DNA of 64,000 nt from JBHIDJ01 sp046760105 (GCA_046760105.1 JBHIDJ010000001.1:88713-152712); one strand, 5' to 3'. Positions 25,624 through 35,638 are shown, counted from the first letter of the stretch. The notes: generated from the sequence alone by a model not told the origin. Program-made: numbers and translations.

Positions 25624-27864
25624 TTACCGCGCCGTCCAGATCTTAACAGTGTGATCGCGGCTTGCGCTCGCTAGCGTGGTGCCGTCAGGCGAGAACGCGA
25701 CCGCCTGCACGTAGCCTTTGTGGCCCTTTAAGGTCTTCTCCACGCTGGCACTTTCCGCGTTCCACAACTTAACCAGATTGCCGCCGCCGGTTGCTAGCCA
25801 CTGTCCATCCGGGGAAAACGCAAGCGACAACACCGCGTGCCGAACCCGGGGGAACGTGCGAATAAGTTGACCGCTGTGGGCGTTCCAGAGCTTAATGATC
25901 TTCTTCGATCCGCCAGAGACGAGCCACCTTCTATCAGGTGAAAACGCCAGTGACAACACCACGTCCTTGTGACCGACCAACGTCGCGAGCCCCGACCCGC
26001 TGCCGAGATCCCACAATCTAACCGTTTTGTCCGCGCCGCCGGAGGCCAGTGTGCGCCCATCCGTGGAAAACGCGACCGCTTGGATATCGTCTCGATGCCC
26101 GTCTAGGGTATATAACAATTCTCCGTTGCTGACATTCCAGACAAAGACGCTGCGATCCTTACCGCCGGCGGCGAGTTGCGTGCCGTTGGGTGAAAATGCG
26201 ACTGTATAAACAGCGTACCCCGGGCCCTCGAACAGACCCCACGGTCTGCCTGTGCTTGCATCCCAGAGACGGACAGTGCCATCGTCACCCGCCGAAGCGA
26301 GCCACTTGCCGTCAGTCGAATAGGCTACTGAGTTGATCCCGCGGTCATGGCCGCGCAAGATGCGGTGCAACGTCCCGGTCGCGACATTCCATAGACGGAT
26401 GGTCCTGTCATAGCTTGCAGACGCGAGTGTTTTTCCATCCGGCGAAAACGCGACCGCATGCACCCAATCGTCGTGACCAGTCAGGGTCCGCGCGAGGCCG
26501 CTCGGGAGAACTGACTCGGCGCGGCGGGAGGCAACGGGGGGCTCAGGCGATCGACGAGACTCCGACTCGGTCGCCGTAACCACCTGCGTCTGGCTGCTCG
26601 GCTTGCTTATTTTCTTCGTGTTGCGGCCGGTGTCTGCCGTCTCAGATCGGGACTTTTTGGCCTTCTTTGTCTTGGTGTTGGAGGTTGACGATTTATAGAG
26701 CACCCGTTTCCCGTTGCTCAGGTTCTGCCAGTAGGCCATGAGGCCGGGTAGCCGCGCCTCTAGCTGCGGCCCATAAAATACGGTGGTGGCGCCGACAGCG
26801 GCGATAAGCATGGCTGCGACCAACCAGCGCTTGCCCGAGCCGCGGCGAGACCGCCCCTTAGGACGGCGGCTCTGCGTTAATCCCCGTGGCGGTACAGAGT
26901 TAGACGTGGGCCTGCCGGGTTTGAAGGCCGCCTTGGCGGCGGGTGCCTGCGCTCGCCGGTTGACGCCCCCCTTACCCATCAAGGCATCTTGTAGTTCGCG
27001 TACCGTCTTGGGTCGCTCCGACGCGTGTACCCGCAAGGCCCAATCGATGCATTCGAGAATATAGGCGGGATAGTCATCTCTGCCGACTGTCGCCGCTGGC
27101 GGCAGCGGGTCTGGCTTGTACTTGAGCGAGGCCTGCTGACGTTCCGGAGACGCAATCGGACGTTTGCCACTAATGCATCGATGGAGACTCGCGCCCAGCG
27201 CGTATACGTCCGTCCAAGGGCCAGGCTTACCGTTGTCTGGATACTGCTCGATCGGCGCATAGCCTGGGGTGAGCGCGACGACCTGCCCATGGCCGGGCCC
27301 AATCAGGGCCTGCCGTGCCGACCCGAAATCGATGAGCATCGGGTTGCCGTCTTCACGCAGGTAGATGTTCTCGGGCTTGATATCGAGGTGGAGCATGCCC
27401 GCTTCGTGGACCGCGTTGAGACCATTCATGATGGGTAAAAAGATACGCAGCAGCGAAGATGGGTCTAACCGCGGTCCAGTGCGCTTAAGGTACTGCGCAA
27501 GACTCTTGCCCTTCTCGTACTCCATGACCATATAGGCGGTGCCATGGGCCTCGATGAACCGCAACACACGCACGATGTTCGCGTGTTTGAATCGGGCGAG
27601 CGCCTGACCCTCTTTAAGAAACTCCTTTAAGCCGCACTGGTAGGTCACAACGGTTTCGTCCTCGGGGTTAGGGACGATATTAGTAGCACCCGTGCGGCGC
27701 GCGATGTCGTGCGGCAAGTATTCTTTTATGGCGACCTGCGTGCCGAGCTGTGAATCCTTTGCGAGGTAGGTAACGCCGAATCCGCCGTGGCCTAATACGG
27801 ACTCGATCACGTATTCAGCCAGTTGATACCCGTGTGGCAGGGCGTCTTTGTGGTAGCCAGTCAT
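25624..27864 (-). CDS. Membrane serine/threonine protein kinase with C-terminal WD40 propeller
   Basis: 746 residues. The cytoplasmic PknB-like kinase domain (about 15-290) has Gly-loop GHGGFG (25-30), Lys47, catalytic HLDIKPEN (159-166) and DFG (179-181), so all catalytic residues are present. A basic linker is followed by one membrane helix at about 350-372 (WLVAAMLIAAVGATTVFY) and a Ser/Lys-rich stalk. Seven WD40 repeats (about 458-746, each ending RLWN/KLWN/VWN/KIW) form one complete propeller, predicted periplasmic. The layout suggests an external protein sensor coupled to phosphorylation. No phosphatase or FHA gene is nearby. It is an independent gene. Confidence 0.92.
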   Translation of the reverse strand: MTGYHKDALPHGYQLAEYVIESVLGHGGFGVTYLAKDSQLGTQVAIKEYLPHDIARRTGATNIVPNPEDETVVTYQCGLKEFLKEGQALARFKHANIVRVLRFIEAHGTAYMVMEYEKGKSLAQYLKRTGPRLDPSSLLRIFLPIMNGLNAVHEAGMLHLDIKPENIYLREDGNPMLIDFGSARQALIGPGHGQVVALTPGYAPIEQYPDNGKPGPWTDVYALGASLHRCISGKRPIASPERQQASLKYKPDPLPPAATVGRDDYPAYILECIDWALRVHASERPKTVRELQDALMGKGGVNRRAQAPAAKAAFKPGRPTSNSVPPRGLTQSRRPKGRSRRGSGKRWLVAAMLIAAVGATTVFYGPQLEARLPGLMAYWQNLSNGKRVLYKSSTSNTKTKKAKKSRSETADTGRNTKKISKPSSQTQVVTATESESRRSPEPPVASRRAESVLPSGLARTLTGHDDWVHAVAFSPDGKTLASASYDRTIRLWNVATGTLHRILRGHDRGINSVAYSTDGKWLASAGDDGTVRLWDASTGRPWGLFEGPGYAVYTVAFSPNGTQLAAGGKDRSVFVWNVSNGELLYTLDGHRDDIQAVAFSTDGRTLASGGADKTVRLWDLGSGSGLATLVGHKDVVLSLAFSPDRRWLVSGGSKKIIKLWNAHSGQLIRTFPRVRHAVLSLAFSPDGQWLATGGGNLVKLWNAESASVEKTLKGHKGYVQAVAFSPDGTTLASASRDHTVKIWTAR

Positions 27865-28007
27865 GTTTTATGTCTCTTCCCCGGTGGGCACAATAGACGC
27901 GATCTCCAGCGCAATAGTTGCGCATGCGCTGACCGTCGCTGCTCCGCCCTACGCCCAAATGCGCGTGCAACAACAATGCCATATTGGGCTCTCCAGCCAA
28001 AACCTTA

Positions 28008-29390
28008 CTATGCAAACGGTTTCTTGCGCGCCCGCTGCTTGGGCGCTGGCCGGCGTTGCCGTGAAGCGCGTCCCGTAAAAGGGTTTTCTCCGATCCTGAA
28101 CTCGATCCGCACCGGGGTGCCCTCGAGATCGAAGCCCGTACGGATGGCCCGGGCCAGGTAGCGACGATATGAGGCGGGCACACGGTCGACGCGACTGCCG
28201 TGGATGACCACCAGCGGCGGGTTCTTACCTCCTTGATGCGCGAACTTCAGGCGTACGGGTCCGCCGTTGGCACGCGGTGGTGCAGTGGCCCGCACCGCTC
28301 CGCGGAGCACGCGGTTAAGTTTGGGAGTCGTGAGTGTCTTGCGTGCGGAGGCAAATGCTCGGTCCACCGACGCGAAAAGACCAGCTACCCCTGTACCTCG
28401 TAGGGCAGAAATGAGGTGCGTGCGTGCGAAACGGAGAAAACCGAGCTTTCTTTCTAATTCATTTTTGACCCGCGCGCGCCCCGCCTCATCGAGCGCATCC
28501 CACTTGTTCACCGCCACGACAACAGCGCGCCCACGCTCGAGGATAAACCCGCCCAGAAGAGCGTCCTGGTCACTAATGCCGTCCTGCGCGTCTAACACCA
28601 AGACCACTACATTGGCCGCCTCTATCGCGTGTAACGTCTTGATGACAGAATATTTTTCAATAACATCGCGCGTCTTCGCGCGGCGCCGCACACCGGCGGT
28701 ATCGATCAGTACGTAGTGCCGCCCGACTCGCGCCAGCGGAATATGCACACTATCCCGCGTGGTCCCCGGCGAGTCGAAAACGAGGACACGCTCTTCGCCG
28801 AGTAGCGTATTTACCAGTGTGGACTTGCCAACATTGGGGCGCCCGACGATAGCGATTTCGGGTCTGTCGGTGGCCGCTGGCGCCTCCTCGACCCGTGGCA
28901 GTTCCGCAAGCACCCGCTGCATGAACGCGGTCACGCCGTCTCCATGCGCCGCCGAAATCGCCAACGGCTCCCCCATGCCCAACTCGTGGAATTCAACGGC
29001 AGCGATATGTGCGTCCATACCTTCGGTCTTGTTGACGGCGAGCCATACGGGCACTGGCTGTTTGCGCAGGGCGTTGGCGATTTCCCGGTCCGCGGTGTTC
29101 GGACCGCTACGCCCGTCCACGAGCCAGATGATGGCGTCGGCGTCGCGAATCGCCTGCCAGGCCTGCGCCGACATCAACGCACTGAGAGCGTCGGGCGGTG
29201 CCCAGTCCACGAGACCACCGGTGTCAACCACGAGATAGGGTCTGTCACCTACCGTGCCGGCGGCGTATTGCCGATCGCGGGTGAGGCCCTCGGCTTCCGC
29301 CACCAGGGCGCGAGGCCCTCCGCTAAGGCGATTGAACAACGTGGACTTGCCGACGTTGGGACGTCCCACAAGCACAATCACAGGTTTCAT
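28008..29390 (-). CDS. der: Ribosome-assembly GTPase Der (EngA)
   Basis: Double-GTPase needed for 50S maturation. 460 residues. Two G domains have P-loops GRPNVGKST at 8-16 and again near 187, with DTGG/DTAG switch II and NKTE/NKWD base-recognition motifs. A KH-like C-terminal domain follows, and the tail is rich in Arg/Lys/Pro (RQRRPAPKQRARKKPFA). It is last of the iscR-to-der gene run, 134 bp after bamB. Confidence 0.97.
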   Translation of the reverse strand: MKPVIVLVGRPNVGKSTLFNRLSGGPRALVAEAEGLTRDRQYAAGTVGDRPYLVVDTGGLVDWAPPDALSALMSAQAWQAIRDADAIIWLVDGRSGPNTADREIANALRKQPVPVWLAVNKTEGMDAHIAAVEFHELGMGEPLAISAAHGDGVTAFMQRVLAELPRVEEAPAATDRPEIAIVGRPNVGKSTLVNTLLGEERVLVFDSPGTTRDSVHIPLARVGRHYVLIDTAGVRRRAKTRDVIEKYSVIKTLHAIEAANVVVLVLDAQDGISDQDALLGGFILERGRAVVVAVNKWDALDEAGRARVKNELERKLGFLRFARTHLISALRGTGVAGLFASVDRAFASARKTLTTPKLNRVLRGAVRATAPPRANGGPVRLKFAHQGGKNPPLVVIHGSRVDRVPASYRRYLARAIRTGFDLEGTPVRIEFRIGENPFTGRASRQRRPAPKQRARKKPFA

Positions 29391-29524
29391 GGTCAGAGGA
29401 TATCCGAAAAGCGTCGGTCTAATTGTGGGCGTGGACCCTGGACCACGTGGAGACCGCCAAGTACGAGAACGACGGACTGTGGGTGACTCATGCCGCCGTA
29501 GATCAGGCGTGCTGCGGCAAGCGA

Positions 29525-30682
29525 CTAGCGGCTGCGTTTACCTTTAGCTCGAATACGAAGCGCCGAGAGCATTCCCTTCTGGCTTTGCACAAACAATGTG
29601 TCAGCCGCAGCCACGGCCTTGCCGCGGATCGGGCTCCTATCGATGCGGGTACGCGCCGCAAACTGTCCGGTATCTTTGGACAGCCAGTGCACGTAACCGG
29701 AAAGGTCACCAACGGCTACATAGCCCGCCACGAGCGTCGGTGCGTTGACGGCGCGTGCCTGGAGCTTGTCCTGTTTCCAAAGCCCTGCTCCCGAATGCTG
29801 ATCCAGCGCGAGCACATGACTTTTGTCGTCGGTAAGATAAATGTTCTGCTGATCGGCATCCATACCTGTATAACTTGAGGCTTCCCGGGACCACAGGACG
29901 CGACCGGTTTCCATGTCGATCGCCACGAGTTTGCCTTGATAACTGGCGGCGAACACCACGCCTCCCACCACTAGGGGCGCCGCGTCAACATCGACCAGTC
30001 GCTCGATCTCGCTGCGTCCACGCGGGTGCGCCACGGTCCGTTCCCACACCGGCCGCCCGCTCTGGAGATCGAAGGCAACAATCTTGCCGCCCGCAAAGCC
30101 GGACAGCACCAGCCCGCGGTTGATAACGGGCGCACTGGTCCCTCGCAGGCTTAACGACGGCTCATCGCGTCGCTGCGACCACAACCGCTCGCCATCACGC
30201 GCGGAGATGCCGAAGATCTGGCCATCGATAGCCTGTGCTACGACGATGCCAGAAGCGGCTATGGGTGGCACCAGAACCTCGCTCGAGACCGCGCTTTTCC
30301 AGTAGACCTCGCCGCTATCGGACTGCAACGCGATAACATCGCCCTGCTTCGTCCCCAACAAAACAAGCCCTTCACCGTAGCCGACCGCGCCACTCACGGG
30401 CTCTTTGATGTCGACAATCCAAACGCGGCGACCGCTGTCCGCAGCGAAGGCGCTCACACGACCAGCGGGATCAGCGACGTAGACCGTGCCCGCGTGCAGT
30501 CTCGGTGACAAGGTAACTAGCTTCTTTTTTTCACCTTTGCCGACATCCACTGACCACACGCGCTTGACGGACGCCGTGGCCGTGAAATCTACCAATGGCG
30601 CCGGAGGCTCGACATTGCTCTTGCCGCCGCCGCATGCCGACACGAAAGCCACGCATATGAGAAACACAGCGAGACGACTCAT
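29525..30682 (-). CDS. bamB: Outer membrane protein assembly factor BamB
   Basis: Lipoprotein of the BAM complex, an eight-bladed PQQ-type beta-propeller. 385 residues. The lipobox VSAC (Cys at 17) follows a hydrophobic signal. Repeated blade motifs are visible: AFAADSGRRVWIVDI, ALQSDSGEVYWKSAV, GISARDGERLWSQRR, AFDLQSGRPVWERTV, AIDMETGRVLWSREA, ALDQHSGAGLWKQDK. The start overlaps the yfgM stop by 4 bp. Confidence 0.96.
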   Translation of the reverse strand: MSRLAVFLICVAFVSACGGGKSNVEPPAPLVDFTATASVKRVWSVDVGKGEKKKLVTLSPRLHAGTVYVADPAGRVSAFAADSGRRVWIVDIKEPVSGAVGYGEGLVLLGTKQGDVIALQSDSGEVYWKSAVSSEVLVPPIAASGIVVAQAIDGQIFGISARDGERLWSQRRDEPSLSLRGTSAPVINRGLVLSGFAGGKIVAFDLQSGRPVWERTVAHPRGRSEIERLVDVDAAPLVVGGVVFAASYQGKLVAIDMETGRVLWSREASSYTGMDADQQNIYLTDDKSHVLALDQHSGAGLWKQDKLQARAVNAPTLVAGYVAVGDLSGYVHWLSKDTGQFAARTRIDRSPIRGKAVAAADTLFVQSQKGMLSALRIRAKGKRSR

Positions 30683-31317
30683 TCACTCTCCGATGGCCCG
30701 AGGTCGTCGAGCTTCATATTGAGAATTGGCCGGTAGCTTGATCGGTCATCGACATGCTTCAATGCTTGTTGGTAGGCGTTGCGTGCCGCCTGCTTGTTTC
30801 CTTTCGTCTCGTGTAGATCGCCGCGGAGTTCGTAGTAGTCGAGTTCAAACCCAGCGGTGTCGTCGATATCAAGCAGCGCCAGGGCAGGGTCAATTTCATT
30901 AGCGTCAGCTAGCACACGCGCCAGCCGCAAACGCGCCACATGCCGCGTTGCGCCGTCCGTCGCATGTTCCATCGCCCACCTAAGCTGCTCGCGCCCGGCT
31001 TCACGTTTGTCGCCCTCCAAGTCGATGCGGGCCACGATCATCGCAGCGAGCCCTGCATAAGGCGTGGAGGCGTAATCGTCGATCAGTTTGCCGCTGGCTT
31101 CTCGTACAGCATCAAACTCCTTTTGCCGATAGTGTTCCAGCAATTCCTCATAGATCGCCGACGCCGTCTCCGCTCGTTCCTGTTTGTACTGTGACCAATA
31201 CTTGTGCCCAAAGAGAATCGCCAGGCCCAACGCAATGCCTAGTAGCAGTGCGTTACCATACGTCTTCCACCACGCCTTTAATCTCTCGAGTGTTTCGTCG
31301 TCGGCGTGCCCGTCCAA
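30679..31317 (-). CDS. yfgM: YfgM family TPR protein (ancillary SecYEG translocon subunit)
   Basis: Inner-membrane protein with one N-terminal helix (about 22-40, ALLLGIALGLAILFGHKYW) and a periplasmic TPR-like domain. 212 residues as usual. The family links the Sec translocon with periplasmic chaperones. The hisS-yfgM-bamB-der order is conserved. Confidence 0.94.
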   Translation of the reverse strand: MDGHADDETLERLKAWWKTYGNALLLGIALGLAILFGHKYWSQYKQERAETASAIYEELLEHYRQKEFDAVREASGKLIDDYASTPYAGLAAMIVARIDLEGDKREAGREQLRWAMEHATDGATRHVARLRLARVLADANEIDPALALLDIDDTAGFELDYYELRGDLHETKGNKQAARNAYQQALKHVDDRSSYRPILNMKLDDLGPSESE

Positions 31318-31361
31318 TTTACGCTCCCGGTGTCGTTATTTACGCAAGCGTTATCAATAAA

Positions 31362-32633
31362 TCAGTCGAGATGCCGGCTCAAGTAGTCGCCGATCTCGCT
31401 TTGTCGAATTTCTTCTTGTTGCTCGGCGGCAGCGCGCAGGTCCTTTACACTGACGACCCGGCGCGCGCTTTCATTCTCACCCAGCAACAGCGCGAACCTC
31501 GCCCCGCTTCTGTCTGCTCGTCTGAGCTGGCTCGTAAGGTTGCCACCGCCACAGTTACACTGAACGCGCATGCCGCGGTCGCGCAACGCTTCCGCCAGAC
31601 CCATTCCCTGGAACTCAGCCGCTTGGCCCATCAGCACAACATAAACTTGTGGACTAACCTCCATGTCGGAACGCGCCCGCTGTTTTACTAGTAAATCCAC
31701 CAACCGCTCGAGCCCGAGCGCAAAACCGGTTGCCGGCGTTGGGCTCCCGCCCAGCTGTTTCACCAAGATGTCGTAACGTCCGCCGCCGCAGACCGAACCC
31801 TGGGCACCCAGTTGGTCTGTGGTCCATTCGAACACGGTGCGGGTGTAATAGTCGAGACCGCGAACGAGTTGGCTATTGACAACGTACGCAACCCCAGCAT
31901 TGTCTAAGTAGCGCTGCACTCCATCAAGGTGCTCTGCGGAGGCATCATCAAGATACTCCAAGAGGCTGGGGGCATCAGCAATGACAGACTGCATAGCTGG
32001 GTTCTTGCTATCAAGGATCCGCAATGGATTCTTTTCAAGCCGCCGTATACTGTCTTCGTCAAGCTGCTCGCGTTGACGCTCGAAGTAATGGATCAGGTCT
32101 TTGCGGTAAGCGGCTCGCACCTCCGGGGTGCCGAGCGAATTGATCTCAAGCGTAAGGCCGTCGATGCCCAAAGCGCTCCAGAGACGTGCCGTCAAGAAGA
32201 TCAGTTCAGCATCGATGTCCGGTCCAGGCATTCCGAAGGCCTCGACATCAATCTGGTAAAACTGACGGTAGCGGCCCTTTTGCGGTCGTTCGTGACGAAA
32301 CATCGGGCCCACATGCCACAGGCGTTGAACCTGGTTACGGAGCAGCCCGTGTTCGATGCCGGCGCGCACCACACCGGCGGTCGCTTCTGGTCGCAGGGTT
32401 ATGCTGTCACCGTTGCGATCCTCAAAGGTATACATTTCCTTTGCAACGATGTCCGTTAGCTGCCCGATCGAGCGGGAGAAGAGTTCGGTCTTTTCAAGCA
32501 ACGGTATGCGGATTTCCCGGTAGCCGTAACTCTCGAGCACGCGGCGGGCAGTCGCCTCCAAGTGCTGCCAGTGAACAACGGCTTCGGGGAGCAGGTCATT
32601 CATCCCGCGAATGGCCTGTATGCGTTTGCTCAT
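31362..32633 (-). CDS. hisS: Histidyl-tRNA synthetase
   Basis: Class II aminoacyl-tRNA synthetase. 423 residues. Motif 2 region (RHERPQKGRYRQFYQIDVEAFG), the HisRS-specific LVRGLDYYTRTVFEW and AQGSVCGGGRYD, motif 3 (GFALGLERL) and a C-terminal anticodon-binding domain are all present. ispG, usually just upstream in this run, is missing; the gap to rodZ (109 bp) is non-coding with a TTATTATCGTTT direct repeat at its edge. Confidence 0.97.
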   Translation of the reverse strand: MSKRIQAIRGMNDLLPEAVVHWQHLEATARRVLESYGYREIRIPLLEKTELFSRSIGQLTDIVAKEMYTFEDRNGDSITLRPEATAGVVRAGIEHGLLRNQVQRLWHVGPMFRHERPQKGRYRQFYQIDVEAFGMPGPDIDAELIFLTARLWSALGIDGLTLEINSLGTPEVRAAYRKDLIHYFERQREQLDEDSIRRLEKNPLRILDSKNPAMQSVIADAPSLLEYLDDASAEHLDGVQRYLDNAGVAYVVNSQLVRGLDYYTRTVFEWTTDQLGAQGSVCGGGRYDILVKQLGGSPTPATGFALGLERLVDLLVKQRARSDMEVSPQVYVVLMGQAAEFQGMGLAEALRDRGMRVQCNCGGGNLTSQLRRADRSGARFALLLGENESARRVVSVKDLRAAAEQQEEIRQSEIGDYLSRHLD

Positions 32634-32742
32634 TATGGCTTCTTCAACTATCGGGGATCAGGAGACGAGCGCGTTGTCTGGCGCCCTGGCGCACTCGCAG
32701 ATAGCGTCTTCTTACCGTGTCTTGGCGGTACATATTTATTTA

Positions 32743-33759
32743 TTATCGTTTTATTATCGTTTTACTGTCCCTCACGGGCATCCCTACTTTGAAGCGTGCC
32801 ACCGCACCCCGCTTATACTGGCTGGCGGCAATAGACTCACCTTGGTACTCGAGCTCGACACCATCCGGATTGCCGAGGAAGACGTTGAACGGCGGTGTCC
32901 CGACGATCGTCACAATGCGCCCAGCAGGTAGTAACTCGTAGACGAGCCGGGTGCCGCGTGCATCACGGATATCGGCCCACGACGTATCACGCGTGTACAA
33001 CACGAGGCGGGTACTGACGGTACCAAGCGCCCTGTCGCCAAGCGACGGCCCAACCAGCGCTTTCCCGTCGGGTACGGGCGTTGCGCGCGGATATGCATAT
33101 TCTGTGGGCGGCGGCGTTGCCATCGTACTGGAATCAGCAACCGGCGTCATTGCTCGGTCGGCGCTAGATGCCGGGCTAGAAAACTCATCTTGCGGCGGCA
33201 CTGGCAATTGCCCCACGGGGTCGCTGGGCACGATGGTGCTGGATTGCGCTGTGCTCGCCTCAGCCGCGGGTTCGCCAACCAACCCAGGCGCCGTGCTGGT
33301 TGCCTTCATGGCGAGCTCGGCATCAGCGACCGACCGACTGGAACTCGGCACGTGGCGCCCATGCCACCAGACGAGGGCAAGCAAAATGAGAATACCGGCG
33401 ACCAGTAAAGTCGCGACCTTCACCGAACCGTCTCTGATCGTGACTTCCGGTTCAGGCACCAAACGGCGACTCAGGGTCATCGATCGTTGTATGCCATTGA
33501 CCTGGGCGTACGCGGCGATGACACCCTCGGGCGGTAAGCCGAGCACCTGCGCGTAACTGCGCAGGTAACCCCGTACATAGGTAGGTCCCGGCAGCTTTTC
33601 AAAATCATCGTTTTCCAACGCCTCAATCTGCTGCGGCGAAAGATGCAGCATCTCAGCGACTTGCTCTCGACTCAGGTGCTTTTGCATGCGTGCAACGCTG
33701 AGTGTTTTGCCAGGTCCGGCAAGCACAACTACAACCTCATTGGGAGTCGTCTCGTTCAT
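32743..33759 (-). CDS. rodZ: Cytoskeleton protein RodZ
   Basis: Bitopic protein that anchors MreB filaments for rod shape. 338 residues. The cytoplasmic HTH_25 domain (about 18-88; LSREQVAEMLHLSPQQIEAL, YVRGYLRSYAQVLGL) is followed by a membrane helix at about 113-131, a Pro/Ser/Thr-rich periplasmic linker and a C-terminal DUF4115 beta domain (SWADIRDARGTRLVYEL, NPDGVELEYQGE). The start overlaps pilW by 4 bp. Confidence 0.94.
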   Translation of the reverse strand: MNETTPNEVVVVLAGPGKTLSVARMQKHLSREQVAEMLHLSPQQIEALENDDFEKLPGPTYVRGYLRSYAQVLGLPPEGVIAAYAQVNGIQRSMTLSRRLVPEPEVTIRDGSVKVATLLVAGILILLALVWWHGRHVPSSSRSVADAELAMKATSTAPGLVGEPAAEASTAQSSTIVPSDPVGQLPVPPQDEFSSPASSADRAMTPVADSSTMATPPPTEYAYPRATPVPDGKALVGPSLGDRALGTVSTRLVLYTRDTSWADIRDARGTRLVYELLPAGRIVTIVGTPPFNVFLGNPDGVELEYQGESIAASQYKRGAVARFKVGMPVRDSKTIIKR

Positions 33760-34520
33760 TTCTGTTTTGGCAACGTCAGGCGGCGGACCTTCTGTGCCTC
33801 CGGCGAGTTCGGAAATTTGCCCTTTAGCCGCAGCGCATAGCTGGCCTCGGCGTCTTTTGCTCCCAGGGAGCTCTCGATACGCACCGCCAACAACAGACTT
33901 TCGGGCGTATCCTGGGCCACCTCGAAAAAGCGCTGAATAAATCCACGCGCAGAGTACGTTTTTCCCGTGTCATAGCTGATCTTCGCCATCTGGAACAGTG
34001 CATCTGGCAACTTCGGATCAACGCGCAAAGCTTCCCTGAAATAGTGCTCGGCCGCGACAGGCGCCGGCTTCTTCATCAAGCACAGGCCCGCGTTCAGATT
34101 GGCCTGCGCGGGTGTCGCATAAAGCGGATCAGTCAACGCATTTGCAAACTGCTGGACCGCCTTATCGATCTCGCCGCGCTCGCACAAAAAAGCGCCGTAG
34201 TTGTTGTGTACCTCTGAGCTATTCGGATCGGCCTTCAGTGCCTTCTTGAAATGTTTGGCCGCCTCGTCGTACTCCTCGAGCCGCCACTGCAACAATGCGG
34301 CAACATTGTTCGCTTGCGGATCATTAGGCGCCAAAATCAAGGCCTTTGAGATATTCTCCATGGCGACTTCCAGCTTGCCCCGCTGCAGATAAGCGGCCGC
34401 CAGCTGCGTATTCAACACGACGACATTCTGCTTTCTCGCCTCTAAGGCGGCACGCTCCTGGCTCGAGGCGCAGCTTGTAAGGATGATAATAAACAGAATA
34501 GCACCAAAAATCCGCGTCAT
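33756..34520 (-). CDS. pilW: Type IV pilus biogenesis/stability protein PilW (PilF), TPR lipoprotein
   Basis: Outer-membrane pilotin needed for PilQ secretin assembly. 254 residues. Lipobox LTSC at 16-17 is followed by about six TPRs (LAAAYLQRGKLEVAMENISK, EVHNNYGAFLCERGEIDKAV). Operon position between rlmN and rodZ is the classical pilF/pilW location. 4-bp overlaps occur on both sides. Confidence 0.93.
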   Translation of the reverse strand: MTRIFGAILFIIILTSCASSQERAALEARKQNVVVLNTQLAAAYLQRGKLEVAMENISKALILAPNDPQANNVAALLQWRLEEYDEAAKHFKKALKADPNSSEVHNNYGAFLCERGEIDKAVQQFANALTDPLYATPAQANLNAGLCLMKKPAPVAAEHYFREALRVDPKLPDALFQMAKISYDTGKTYSARGFIQRFFEVAQDTPESLLLAVRIESSLGAKDAEASYALRLKGKFPNSPEAQKVRRLTLPKQK

Positions 34521-35638
34521 AACGCCTCCGAGTAGCCCAGGGCTGCCGGCCGTTGCCGCTGGGTCCGACGCGTGCGGTCGAGCACGCGTCCTGCCAGCTG
34601 ACCACAGGCGGCATCGATCTGGTCCCCGCGGGGCTTGCGCGTCACCGTAATTAGGCCCGCCGCCAGCAGGATCTCGCGAAAACGCTCGATGGCGGCTGCG
34701 GACGGGCGTCTATACGGCGTCCCGGCAAAGCTGTTGAACGGGATCAAGTTAAGCTTGGCCGGCACATCAGCGAGTAGTTGCGCGAGCTCATGTGCGTGCG
34801 CCGGCTCGTCGTTTACTCCCTCCAACATGACATATTCGAATGTCACCTTACGCCTTGGTGCGCCCGCTACATAGCGCTTGCAGGCAGCAAGCAGTTGCTG
34901 GATCGGATATTTACGGTTCAACGGTACAAGGACGTCACGCAATGCATCGTTTGGCGCATGTAACGAGACCGCTAGACTCACGTGGCATGTCTCCCGCAGT
35001 CGATCTATCGCTGGTACCAGGCCCGCGGTACTGAGCGTCACACGCCGTTTCGATAGCCCATAGGCATGATCATCGAGCATCAGCTGCATCGCCGGCACCA
35101 CGTTTTTCAAGTTTAATAGCGGCTCACCCATCCCCATCATAACCACATTCGTTATTGGCCCCACCGCTGGTTGTTGTTTCGATATTCGCGACGCGAGCCG
35201 CAGCTGTCCGACAATCTCCGCTGCACTGAGATTGCGATTGAACCCCTGCTTGCCGGTGGCACAGAATGAACAATTCAGGGTACAACCGACTTGCGAAGAG
35301 ACGCATAAAGTCCCGCGGTCCTCTTCGGGGATAAATACCGTTTCAATACAGTTATCATTATCCACCTGTAGTAGCCATTTTCGCGTCCCATCCGCCGCAA
35401 TCTGATCACTAACGACGCTTGGCGCCTGCACGCAGGCAATCCGCTGCAATCGATCGCGCAGCGGCTTGCTGAGATTGGTCATGCGCTCGACATCTTCCAC
35501 GCCGTGGCGGTGTATCCACTGAATGACCTGGGACGCACGAAACGGCCGCTCGCCAAGATCGGCGAAGAGGGCCATCATCCCTTCACGGTCGAGGCCAAGC
35601 AGGTTGAGCTTTGGTTGTTCGTGCAGGGCGCTATCCAT
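34517..35638 (-). CDS. rlmN: Dual-specificity 23S rRNA/tRNA adenine-C2 methyltransferase RlmN
   Basis: Radical SAM enzyme that methylates C2 of A2503 in 23S rRNA and A37 in some tRNAs. 373 residues. The CxxxCxxC cluster is C119, C123, C126 in GCTLNCSFCATGKQG. The SAM-binding GMGEPLLN and the C-terminal conserved Cys (IDAACGQLAG) used for the methyl-Cys intermediate are present. Its ATG shares one base with the ndk stop (TAATG). Confidence 0.97.
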   Translation of the reverse strand: MDSALHEQPKLNLLGLDREGMMALFADLGERPFRASQVIQWIHRHGVEDVERMTNLSKPLRDRLQRIACVQAPSVVSDQIAADGTRKWLLQVDNDNCIETVFIPEEDRGTLCVSSQVGCTLNCSFCATGKQGFNRNLSAAEIVGQLRLASRISKQQPAVGPITNVVMMGMGEPLLNLKNVVPAMQLMLDDHAYGLSKRRVTLSTAGLVPAIDRLRETCHVSLAVSLHAPNDALRDVLVPLNRKYPIQQLLAACKRYVAGAPRRKVTFEYVMLEGVNDEPAHAHELAQLLADVPAKLNLIPFNSFAGTPYRRPSAAAIERFREILLAAGLITVTRKPRGDQIDAACGQLAGRVLDRTRRTQRQRPAALGYSEAL

